24,728 bases of DNA from a virus, in the IMG/VR virus record IMGVR_UViG_3300042389_000218, positions 1 to 24,728 of that record. One strand, given 5' to 3'. The notes beneath the pieces are model-generated. The model saw nothing but the letters and a program-made list of their open reading frames with translations, searched no databases and was not told where the DNA came from. Below are positions 10,713 to 18,024 of this stretch, in pieces. Both the position numbers and the translations under genes were made by a program. Position 1 is the first letter of the stretch. Each line of letters opens with the position of its first letter.

Positions 10713-13700
10713 GACTTCTTCTCGGGATTGTAGCCCCATACCTTGAGTGCGAGCAGTTTGCGTGTTGGGCGACCCTTCTCGTCTCGCATGGCACCCTTGG
10801 CACCCTTCATACGATTGATGAAGTTGACTTGCTTACCCGCCCATTTCCAATCGTTGGGTGTCCACTTTTCCTTGGGGGTATCAAGCATGCGAATGATGGC
10901 TCTCGCGGAATCGCGTCCGCTTGTGATCTTTTCACCGCTTGCTCCTGCCTTACCCGCTTCTTTGCGAGAAAGTCCTGCTTCCTTGCCCTCGTCTGAATCT
11001 AGGAAAGATTCAATTTCTTTTCCTGACATGTTTACGAGTTTCTGCCATTCTTTGTAGAGCGCAGACTTCTCCTCTTCAGACTTGTCCTCACCAAGACGCT
11101 CCCGCTCACCAGGGGTGTCCTTTTTGTAGGTCTTGACGATCTCGTCAGAACCGATCAGGAGAGGGCCTCTCTTGCCAATAGCCGTCCATTGCATGGTGGC
11201 ATTGATCTTCTTCGATTCATCAAGCCATCGGGTGGACTCTACTTCCTCTCCGTGCATCTTCCATGCGGTGGCGTAGAAAACATCCTTCCACCGATTGCCA
11301 TATCGCTTTTGGAATTCCTTCTTGATCTTCTCCTTCTTGGAGAAACGACGAGCGGGGCCGCTAGGAGGACTGACTTCCAACATCAGATAGTCGAAGTCCT
11401 CATTAATGTCCGTCTTCGGCTGATCCTTACCCTGCTCATCTCGGATCTCCTTCAAAAGATCGATGTACAAACGGGCGATGTTTGCGGCTTCGGTCATCTT
11501 GCGGAGAATGCAACGCTCCTCGTATGCAATCGACATACGCAACTTTGCACCATTGGTCTCATCGGAAGCATCAATCGCAGCGAGTTTTTCCATGACTTCA
11601 TCATGCTCGTACTGGTTCTTAAGAGCCTTCAACTTGCCCTTCTTCTCCAGTTTCTTGTACAGGCTGCTATACTTCGATGGCTTTGTCTTGATGTCCTTCT
11701 CGTCAGGATTGACGAATTCCCATGTCTGTGGATCATCGTCCGACATGGTCTTTCGCTTCTCCAATCGCTTCTTTCGAAGTTCTGCGTCCTTCTTGGAGAT
11801 ACCCGCGACATACTTCTTTGGAAGACCCGATGTCTTGTCCTTGGGGCTTTCCTTCGTCTTGCCCGACTTGGTCTTGAATTCCTTGCCCTTGGTTACATCG
11901 GCTTCGATGAGGGGATCGCCCTCCATCTCATCGCCCATGCCCAAGACATGAAGCATCGGGTAAAGAAGAGACGCAGCCTTTGAAAGGTATGTGCTTACAT
12001 CAACTCCACCGCTAACAAACAACTTGTCCATCAACTTTACGATGATCTTGCCCACCTTATTGTCGGTAGCAAACGCAGTAAGAGTCATACCCGATACAGC
12101 AGCCTTGTGTGCTTGAACCAAGATTTCGGTTTTGGTCTTCTGCACTTCTTTCTTGAACTCTTCGGGGGGTAGCACCTTTTTCTTGTTCGCTAGAGTGAAC
12201 AACTTGGTGCTGACTGCGGGGGTCTTGATCAGTTCGACCACCGCCTTGGCAGCATCCTTGGTTGCCATCTCCGAAAGTTCTTCCTCTTCCTCCTCGTCGC
12301 CCTTGCGCTTGGAGTTAACATCAGGCTGAGGATAGATCGCTTCTGTGGGGTCTACTACCATTCCCGTCTTGCTGAGGAACTGCAACCCGATCAGAACCTT
12401 CGTAGACATGTGACTGCGATCACCAAGACTGAACTTGATGTTCGCGTACTTCTTGCCGTGGAACTCAATGTCCATCAGAACGACAAGTCGCTTCTTCTCG
12501 CCAATGCCACTCTTGACCGTGATGCGACTGACGATCTTCTTGGTAACCTTCTTGCCGTTGGGCAACTTGAAGGTGACGGTGTGATCGCCATTGTCCTTGA
12601 TGTCTTCGGCATGGATCATGTTGTAGCCGCTGTTGCCTGTGTCGATCTTGGCGGTGTACTCCACGCCATCGATCTTCACCTCTTCGCGCACGGCTAGATT
12701 GGAGAACAACTTCCAATGTGCCTTGTTGAGAATGTAGTCAACAAAGTCTTCGACCAGTTCCTCGCCCTTGACATTGTTCTTGCCCTTGCCATCTTCGTAA
12801 TAGCGGTAGTAGATGTTACCGCTGCCTGGGCTTGCATTCATCTCAATGATGTATGGCTTGCCGTCATTGATGACATGGTCGATTCCGACATAGTAGCACT
12901 TACTAACCCTTGCAGCCCGCTCCACCAACTTTATTTCCTCGTCAGAAAGTTGGAAAGACCCACCCTTTGAACCACGGGCGATGTTGGTACGGAAATCCTT
13001 TGGTGCCTTGTCGCGCTTGGCGCAAGCGAAGATCTTTCCGTTGAGGACGATACTGCGGACATCGTTCTTGAAGTTCGGCAGGAACTCCTGAAGAATAACT
13101 TCCGCACCATACTTCCATAGAGTCTGTAGCACGGACTTGAGGCTTTCCATGCTTTCGATCTTCGAAACGCCGATACCCTCTGCCCCCGTGAGGGTCTTGC
13201 AGATGATCGGGAACTTGCCGCCGACTTCCTTTACGGCAGATTCGATGTTCTCTTCATTGACAACGAAAGCGGTACGGGGATGTGGCAACTCATGCTTCTT
13301 GAGAGCAATTGCCGTCTCCAACTTGTTGGCGCACAGTTCCATGCCGCCACGCTCGTTGATCATGAACACCCCGTTGTTCTGTAGGATGGTCATGATTGCA
13401 ACACCGATCTCGCTGTTCATTACGCCGCCGCGAACAATTGCAACGGTGTTTGCGGGATCGACCACGGCATCTTTGCCTTCACCATCATAGTTCTTGATTG
13501 TGATCTTCTTAGAGGCAACATTGGAAATCTCCACCTGTGCCTTGCTCGTCTTAACAGCATAGAACTCAATCTTGCGCCGCTTGCAAATGGCTTCCATCTT
13601 CTCAATCGTATCGCTGAGATCTTTCTCAGAGGATGTCAGGGCAAGAATGGTGACTTTGTCTTCCCCATCCTTTGCTTCGAAGATGTACTCCTCCTTGAGA

Positions 13701-14305
13701 TTCATGCCCTTGCGGACATCGTTGTACATCTTCTTCTTGATTGCAACATCGTTTCCTGCGATGCCTGTAGAGAACTTCTTGAAGTCTCCATCAAACGCCG
13801 CTGCTCTCATTTTGGATGCGGACATTCCCTGAACGCCCTGTGCATCATCGTCGCGGGCTTCACCCGCCTGAACTACCTCAAAGGTATCGAATGAATACTT
13901 GCGCTTCTTAGGATCGCGCTCGGCAGTCTTGCCCTTGTACTTGGCGATGTTCTTGAAGTTCTCTACCTGATCGCTACCCGCGACCATGATGATGTTCTTG
14001 TAGCCCAAATCGCAGACATACAGAACCGCAGAATATGGATCTCCCGCCTTGTTCAGGGGGAACTTCGCCTTGGGGAAGAACTTCTTTAGATACTCAACCT
14101 TTTGCTTGTGCGTCAGAGGGTTCTTCTTCGGATCCTGTGAGGTAGATGCAAAGATGAAGTGATCCGCATTACGCTTCGATGCTTCGGAAAGAACCTTGTC
14201 AACGAGAACACCGTGACCGATTGTCGGTGGGTTCATGCGACCGAATGCAATAACAACCGTGTCCTTCTTCGGTGCTTCGGTGATGTGCTGTGCGAAGTTC
14301 TTCAC
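10709..14305 (-). CDS. Giant multidomain protein: nucleotidyltransferase, RimK-like ATP-grasp, retropepsin-like protease, packaged-module tail
   Basis: 1198 residues from a GTG start that overlaps the previous stop as GTGA. Residues 15-200 are an NMNAT/cytidylyltransferase-like domain (GRMNPPTIGH at 22-31, MSASKMR at 161-167). Residues 215-530 are RimK-like ATP-grasp, with K370 and a glycine loop (GAEGIG), FRTNIARGSKGG (438-449) and the metal-binding IEMNASPG (487-494). Residues 535-655 match the RimK-associated retropepsin-like protease family, with IDTG (554-557) and VLIGLQFL (637-644). Residues 666-800 are acidic then helical and unrecognised. Residues 824-880 are DUF5872-like (GLPKKYVAG, TKPSKY). 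Small Lys-rich modules follow (979-1020 and 1084-1195). The N terminus MKNFAQHITE|A and further (I/L)xE|A sites at 210 and 801 suggest prohead-protease processing at domain borders. Domain functions are family inference; substrates are unknown. Confidence 0.88.
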   Translation of the reverse strand: MKNFAQHITEAPKKDTVVIAFGRMNPPTIGHGVLVDKVLSEASKRNADHFIFASTSQDPKKNPLTHKQKVEYLKKFFPKAKFPLNKAGDPYSAVLYVCDLGYKNIIMVAGSDQVENFKNIAKYKGKTAERDPKKRKYSFDTFEVVQAGEARDDDAQGVQGMSASKMRAAAFDGDFKKFSTGIAGNDVAIKKKMYNDVRKGMNLKEEYIFEAKDGEDKVTILALTSSEKDLSDTIEKMEAICKRRKIEFYAVKTSKAQVEISNVASKKITIKNYDGEGKDAVVDPANTVAIVRGGVMNSEIGVAIMTILQNNGVFMINERGGMELCANKLETAIALKKHELPHPRTAFVVNEENIESAVKEVGGKFPIICKTLTGAEGIGVSKIESMESLKSVLQTLWKYGAEVILQEFLPNFKNDVRSIVLNGKIFACAKRDKAPKDFRTNIARGSKGGSFQLSDEEIKLVERAARVSKCYYVGIDHVINDGKPYIIEMNASPGSGNIYYRYYEDGKGKNNVKGEELVEDFVDYILNKAHWKLFSNLAVREEVKIDGVEYTAKIDTGNSGYNMIHAEDIKDNGDHTVTFKLPNGKKVTKKIVSRITVKSGIGEKKRLVVLMDIEFHGKKYANIKFSLGDRSHMSTKVLIGLQFLSKTGMVVDPTEAIYPQPDVNSKRKGDEEEEEELSEMATKDAAKAVVELIKTPAVSTKLFTLANKKKVLPPEEFKKEVQKTKTEILVQAHKAAVSGMTLTAFATDNKVGKIIVKLMDKLFVSGGVDVSTYLSKAASLLYPMLHVLGMGDEMEGDPLIEADVTKGKEFKTKSGKTKESPKDKTSGLPKKYVAGISKKDAELRKKRLEKRKTMSDDDPQTWEFVNPDEKDIKTKPSKYSSLYKKLEKKGKLKALKNQYEHDEVMEKLAAIDASDETNGAKLRMSIAYEERCILRKMTEAANIARLYIDLLKEIRDEQGKDQPKTDINEDFDYLMLEVSPPSGPARRFSKKEKIKKEFQKRYGNRWKDVFYATAWKMHGEEVESTRWLDESKKINATMQWTAIGKRGPLLIGSDEIVKTYKKDTPGERERLGEDKSEEEKSALYKEWQKLVNMSGKEIESFLDSDEGKEAGLSRKEAGKAGASGEKITSGRDSARAIIRMLDTPKEKWTPNDWKWAGKQVNFINRMKGAKGAMRDEKGRPTRKLLALKVWGYNPEKKS

Positions 14306-15504
14306 GACTCGTTTACCTTTCTATTCTGTCTGCTGAAGCGCAAACGATTGACCAACTTGACTGCCGTGCCCGTGCGAACGATTACGATCCCCTCGGGATC
14401 TGTGGGACGAATGCCGTCAGCATCTACAAAGAAGTGACCAAGAGCAGACACCGCATACATCTTTCCAAGAATCATTTCCTTGACTTTGGCGATCTTATTG
14501 TGCAACTCAAACATAGCGGTGAACTGACCCTCATACGCATCGATGAACGCGAGAATGTCATTCATGGCGGCTTCCTTCGCCTGTCTGCCCTTCTCGGTCT
14601 TCAACTTATTTAGTTCCTTTTCCAACTTAGTCTTAACATACAATTTCAGACCATTTGTGCTGAAACTGGTCATACCACCATTGATCGTGCTATTAATGTA
14701 GGGGAGCATCAGCGGCATGAGGTCTTTACGGGCAAGCAGCGGCTTCAGGAAGGGCTTTACCTTCTTCGCTAGGGCTTCGCACTCGGTAATGCTCCTGAGA
14801 GCCATATCGCCTTCTCCACCCTTCATAAGGGCAGGGGTGAGGTCGTAGATGTTTGGATCGGTGAACCAAACATCGGGATTCTGCTTGAGTTTGCTAGCGT
14901 TGAAATTGAAGGTGGTTGCCTTCAGATCGGCAAGAGTCTTGCCTGAGTATTCGGTATGGAATGTGATTCCAATCTTTGCGGCGGCGATGCGCTTACCGAT
15001 CTCGCCCTCAGTCGGAACGGTGTAAAGAATCGTATTTGGTTGGAAGCCGATGTGTGGCTTGCCGCCAATCGTGAGGTTCTTCTTGCCGTCTGCGGTGAAC
15101 ATCAGGTCTCCCTGTAGCACCGTCTTGATTCCGATCTTTGGAAGATGCTTTAAGCATTCGACCAACTTGTCAGCCAAGTCCTTGATGTCGAATCCCTTGC
15201 GAATCTCTTGCTCGGTATGAAAGACCTTTTGGACTTGCTTTCCAAAGACACCCTTGATGGCGACGAAGAACTTCTTGTTCTCGGGATTGATACCACAGAT
15301 GACAGCAGGCTTGCCGTCCCACTTGGTGGACATCCCCATGGTAGTGCTGCCTGTCTTGAGGCTCTGAACAATGTCCTTCATGAAGGCAATAGCATTGTCC
15401 AATCCGCTGCCACCACGAAGAAGCATAAGATCTTCGATGTGATCTAGGTGCTTGTTCTGCTCAGTTTGCTCTATCAGGGGGAGCATTTGCTTAAATGACA
15501 GCAT
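14302..15504 (-). CDS. DUF6267-like protein with polynucleotide-ligase nucleotidyltransferase motifs
   Basis: 400 residues. It carries a KWDG motif (61-64), which matches the nucleotide-accepting KxDG motif I of DNA/RNA ligases and capping enzymes. QGDLMF (131-136) resembles motif III, EGIVIV (371-376) motif IV, and VKLVNR (382-387) motif V. The order is correct, but about 230 residues lie between motifs III and IV, more than in ordinary ligases, so an inserted helical domain is likely (about 225-345). I recall the family as DUF6267 of marine T4-like phages. It has a late-type promoter and an AGGAGA site, and heads the operon with the 1198-residue protein. The N terminus MLSFKQMLPLIE|Q weakly resembles a capsid-targeting peptide. 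Ligase or RNA-end-modifying activity is inferred. Confidence 0.85.
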   Translation of the reverse strand: MLSFKQMLPLIEQTEQNKHLDHIEDLMLLRGGSGLDNAIAFMKDIVQSLKTGSTTMGMSTKWDGKPAVICGINPENKKFFVAIKGVFGKQVQKVFHTEQEIRKGFDIKDLADKLVECLKHLPKIGIKTVLQGDLMFTADGKKNLTIGGKPHIGFQPNTILYTVPTEGEIGKRIAAAKIGITFHTEYSGKTLADLKATTFNFNASKLKQNPDVWFTDPNIYDLTPALMKGGEGDMALRSITECEALAKKVKPFLKPLLARKDLMPLMLPYINSTINGGMTSFSTNGLKLYVKTKLEKELNKLKTEKGRQAKEAAMNDILAFIDAYEGQFTAMFELHNKIAKVKEMILGKMYAVSALGHFFVDADGIRPTDPEGIVIVRTGTAVKLVNRLRFSRQNRKVNES

Positions 15505-15523
15505 AGGGAGTCTCCTGTGCGGT

Positions 15524-15531
15524 TATTTAGG
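15524..15531 (-). promoter_or_regulatory. T4-late-type promoter box (CCTAAATA) heading the ligase-like/polyprotein operon
   Basis: Six of eight matches to TATAAATA on the minus strand, 20 bases before the ATG at 15504. It lies between the tRNA and the ligase-like gene and is identical to the box before the collagen fibre. Confidence 0.5.
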
Positions 15532-15542
15532 CATATGTCGAA

Positions 15543-15617
15543 TAGGCGGGGCGGGAGTCGAACCCGCATGAGGGCGATTATAAGTCACCACCTTTTACCA
15601 CTATCAGGCACCCGCCC
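15543..15617 (-). tRNA. tRNA-Ile with anticodon UAU (reads AUA)
   Basis: 75 nt folding as a cloverleaf. The acceptor stem GGGCGGG pairs with CCCGCCT (first pair G-U), and the discriminator is A. The D arm has a 3-bp stem and GG in the loop. The anticodon stem GGTGA/TCGCC holds the loop CTTATAA, giving anticodon TAT after U33 and before A37, and the variable loop has 5 nt. The T arm GCGGG-TTCGACT-CCCGC is canonical. No CCA is encoded. It starts five bases after the helicase stop, so it is probably cut from the helicase mRNA. Bacteria usually read AUA with a lysidine-modified CAU tRNA, so a UAU tRNA would be a phage supplement. Confidence 0.88.
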
Positions 15618-15622
15618 GTAGA

Positions 15623-17068
15623 TTAAGACCAACCCTTTATGGCGGGTTTCTCGCGCCCGTACCCGCCCGTGCGCCTGTACGCGCCCCCGCCCCCGTGCGC
15701 GTGACCATTGTCTTCATCGTCTTGGTCTTCGGCAGCGTTGCCTTGAATCAACTGCTGCTGAGATTCATCCACATCAAACAACTTCATCTTTGCACGGTCG
15801 ATGCCAATCACGAACTTACGGTTCGTGGCGACATCGTTGTATCGATTCTTCAACTGCTTCACCATCACCTGTCCCAACTCGTCCAACTGCTCGGTTGCAA
15901 TGAGTGCAAACATGAAGTCTGCGGTGGCAGGAAGACCGAATGATTCCGATGTATCCGTGAGTTCGACATCGGTGTTGCCAAAGCCCGAACGGTTGGTCTG
16001 TGTTGCAGTAAAGATCGGAACACCGATCTCCACAGCCAAGCCACGAAGTTCCTCGGCAATCGCCTTCACATAGGTGTACGAGTTGACATTCCCATTTGCC
16101 TTGAAGCGGGAGGATGCACAGATGTTGAGATAGTCAATGAAGATGACATCGGGCTTGAAGTTCTTCTTCAGTCGAAGTTCGTCCAACAGGTGACGAAAGT
16201 GGTTGACATTCGCAGATGCGGTTGGGTATTCCTTGATCAGGAGTTTTCCTGTGATGCCCATGGTCACCTTGGCTAGACGCTTGGCATAGATCTCCATCGG
16301 CAACTTCTTGAGATCGTCAAGCGTGATGTCCATCAGGTTGGCATCGATGCGTTCTGCGATCCGCTCCTCAGCCATCTCGCATGTGATGTATAGCACATTC
16401 TTGCTTTGGGTCAGGCAGTTGGCGGCATGGTGGCACATGAACAGGGACTTGCCCACACCAGTACCCGCTAGAATGACATTCAGAGTCTTGTCGGGCACCC
16501 CGCCGTTAGTGATCTTGTTGAAGTAGTCAAGGTCAAACGCCGTCTTCTTCTCCACGCGGTGGTAGAAGTCATAGCGTTTCTCTGCGTCTTCGATGAAGTC
16601 GTGTCCGATATGCTCATCGAAAGATACGCTGAGAGCCTTGGTCAGGATCTCGGGGATCGCGTTCTTTGAGCGACCCTTCGCCTTCTTCTCGTCTAGCAGT
16701 TCAACGGACTCCATGAGAGCGTTGTAGACAGCCTTGTCCTTGCAGAACTTCTCGGTCTGATCGACAAGCCATTGCTCATCAGGCTCCTCGCCCGACTTCT
16801 CCAAGCACTCCACCAACTTGACACACTCATCGAACTCGCCCTGAGACAGACCATCCTGCTGATTGAGGATGATCTTTAGGGCTTCGCGGGTGGGTGCGGT
16901 AGCATACTTCTCAATGAAATCAGATACCGTATTGAACAGCCGCTTCTCGCAGGGGTCATGAAAGTATTCCTGCTTGAGAAACGGCTGAACACGGCGTGTG
17001 AATTCAGGACGGTGAAGAAGGCTGCGAAGAATGATGAGTTCGATGTTGTCCGTCATGGATTCGGACAT
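15623..17068 (-). CDS. 41: Replicative DNA helicase, T4 gp41 / DnaB type
   Basis: Unwinds DNA 5'-3' at the fork as a hexamer and works with the gp61 primase. 481 residues: an N-terminal helical domain (1-130), a linker and a RecA-like ATPase. Walker A is AGTGVGKS (201-208), Walker B is VIFIDYLN (308-315), and TATQTNRSG (354-362) and KNRYND (407-412) are the later helicase motifs. It is close in length to T4 gp41 (475). The C-terminal tail (450-481) is odd: acidic and then Gly/His/Arg-rich, encoded by very GC-rich DNA sharing the octamer CCCGTGCG with the primase insert. The ATG at 17068 has only a weak GAAAG site; Met5 is an alternative. The tRNA follows directly. Confidence 0.95.
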   Translation of the reverse strand: MSESMTDNIELIILRSLLHRPEFTRRVQPFLKQEYFHDPCEKRLFNTVSDFIEKYATAPTREALKIILNQQDGLSQGEFDECVKLVECLEKSGEEPDEQWLVDQTEKFCKDKAVYNALMESVELLDEKKAKGRSKNAIPEILTKALSVSFDEHIGHDFIEDAEKRYDFYHRVEKKTAFDLDYFNKITNGGVPDKTLNVILAGTGVGKSLFMCHHAANCLTQSKNVLYITCEMAEERIAERIDANLMDITLDDLKKLPMEIYAKRLAKVTMGITGKLLIKEYPTASANVNHFRHLLDELRLKKNFKPDVIFIDYLNICASSRFKANGNVNSYTYVKAIAEELRGLAVEIGVPIFTATQTNRSGFGNTDVELTDTSESFGLPATADFMFALIATEQLDELGQVMVKQLKNRYNDVATNRKFVIGIDRAKMKLFDVDESQQQLIQGNAAEDQDDEDNGHAHGGGGAYRRTGGYGREKPAIKGWS

Positions 17069-17097
17069 AGTACCACACTTTCAGCGAAATACAAGCC

Positions 17098-18021
17098 TCA
17101 GATCAACCAATTCATCAATGAAACCTTTGGAGACCAACCCAATAGTTCTTTTGCTTTTTGCCAGTTGCAAAGCGTATGTCTTGCCTCGCCTGACCGTGGG
17201 GGCAGGAATCGAATTGTTCCATCGTCACCCGCGATCACCTTGGCAATCTCAATCACGGAGTGGGAAGTTCCCGTACCGATGTTGATGATGTCACCATTGA
17301 ACTTTTTGATTGAATTCGCAGCAGCGATGTTGGCAGACACAATGTCAGAGACATGGATGTAGTCCCGTGTCTGCATTCCATCTCCGACTACTGTGAGGGG
17401 GACACCCTCTGCCTTCTGTCGCTTGAACACAGCCACAACGGGGCAATACTGACCTTTGTTGGATTGTCCTTCTCCGTACACATTGAAGTAACGCAGAGAA
17501 ACGGTGTCCATGTAATGAACGCCGTTATCGGTAACCAAAGGCTTACTGTAGAGTTTGCACAACTCCTCACACATCAACTTGCTTGTCGAATAGATGTTGA
17601 GGCAGTCAGTCTTGCCCATCTCATTCTGACTTCCGTACAAACCGAAAGAAGCATCGCCCATCCCATAGATTGCGGATGTCGATGAGAACACAAAGCGAGA
17701 GACCCCCGCCTTTCTCGCACAGTCCAGTACATTAAAAGTACCAGTAACATTAGAGTTGGAGGTCTTTTGTGGATTGGCAATGCAACGGGGAATACTAACT
17801 TCCGCTGCCATGTGAAAAACCATATCGACTTGTTCAAAGTCGGAAACTGTAAGGTCATTGATATCGCAGTTCATATTGACTGCGCGATCATCCCATTTGA
17901 ATTTTTCGTGTCCCTCGGAACTTTCGTTATCGACACAGATAACGGTGTTTCCGTTGTCTAGCAGAGCCTTTACCAAATGAGAACCTATGAACCCTGCGCC
18001 GCCCGTCACCATGTACCGCAT
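17098..18021 (-). CDS. NAD-dependent nucleotide-sugar epimerase/dehydratase (GalE-like SDR)
   Basis: 307 residues of the extended short-chain dehydrogenase family. The Rossmann motif GGAGFIG is at 7-13, followed by CVDNES and the CDINDL acidic segment. A FSSTSAIYG strand is followed by the catalytic YSTSK. NVTGTFNVLDCARKAG and RDYIHVSDIV are typical of UDP-glucose/UDP-GlcNAc 4-epimerases. The exact substrate cannot be told. The ATG at 18021 has an AAGGA site. It follows a methyltransferase and ends the sugar block just before the helicase. The C terminus is slightly short but the fold looks complete. Confidence 0.9.
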   Translation of the reverse strand: MRYMVTGGAGFIGSHLVKALLDNGNTVICVDNESSEGHEKFKWDDRAVNMNCDINDLTVSDFEQVDMVFHMAAEVSIPRCIANPQKTSNSNVTGTFNVLDCARKAGVSRFVFSSTSAIYGMGDASFGLYGSQNEMGKTDCLNIYSTSKLMCEELCKLYSKPLVTDNGVHYMDTVSLRYFNVYGEGQSNKGQYCPVVAVFKRQKAEGVPLTVVGDGMQTRDYIHVSDIVSANIAAANSIKKFNGDIINIGTGTSHSVIEIAKVIAGDDGTIRFLPPRSGEARHTLCNWQKAKELLGWSPKVSLMNWLI

Positions 18022-18024
18022 GTA

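Noticed and set aside
11485-12270. Further prohead-protease sites in the polyprotein at LSE679|M and MTE939|A
   Set aside because: Position 679 is followed by Met and position 939 has Met instead of Leu/Ile at P3, so they do not meet the consensus used for the others.
12410-12970. Plus-strand frames opposite the RimK-like region
   Set aside because: Shadow frames of a strongly supported minus-strand protein with clear motifs; no expression signals.
15601-15720. Possible attachment site at the tRNA, because it shares ACGGGCGGGT with the helicase tail
   Set aside because: The shared word is only 10 bases of GC-rich sequence, and there is no integrase or other sign of lysogeny in the window.
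17068-17095. Sigma70-like promoter before the helicase (TTGTAT, 16 bp, TACTAT)
   Set aside because: Only 3 of 6 and 4 of 6 matches, and the -10 overlaps the start codon; too weak to list.
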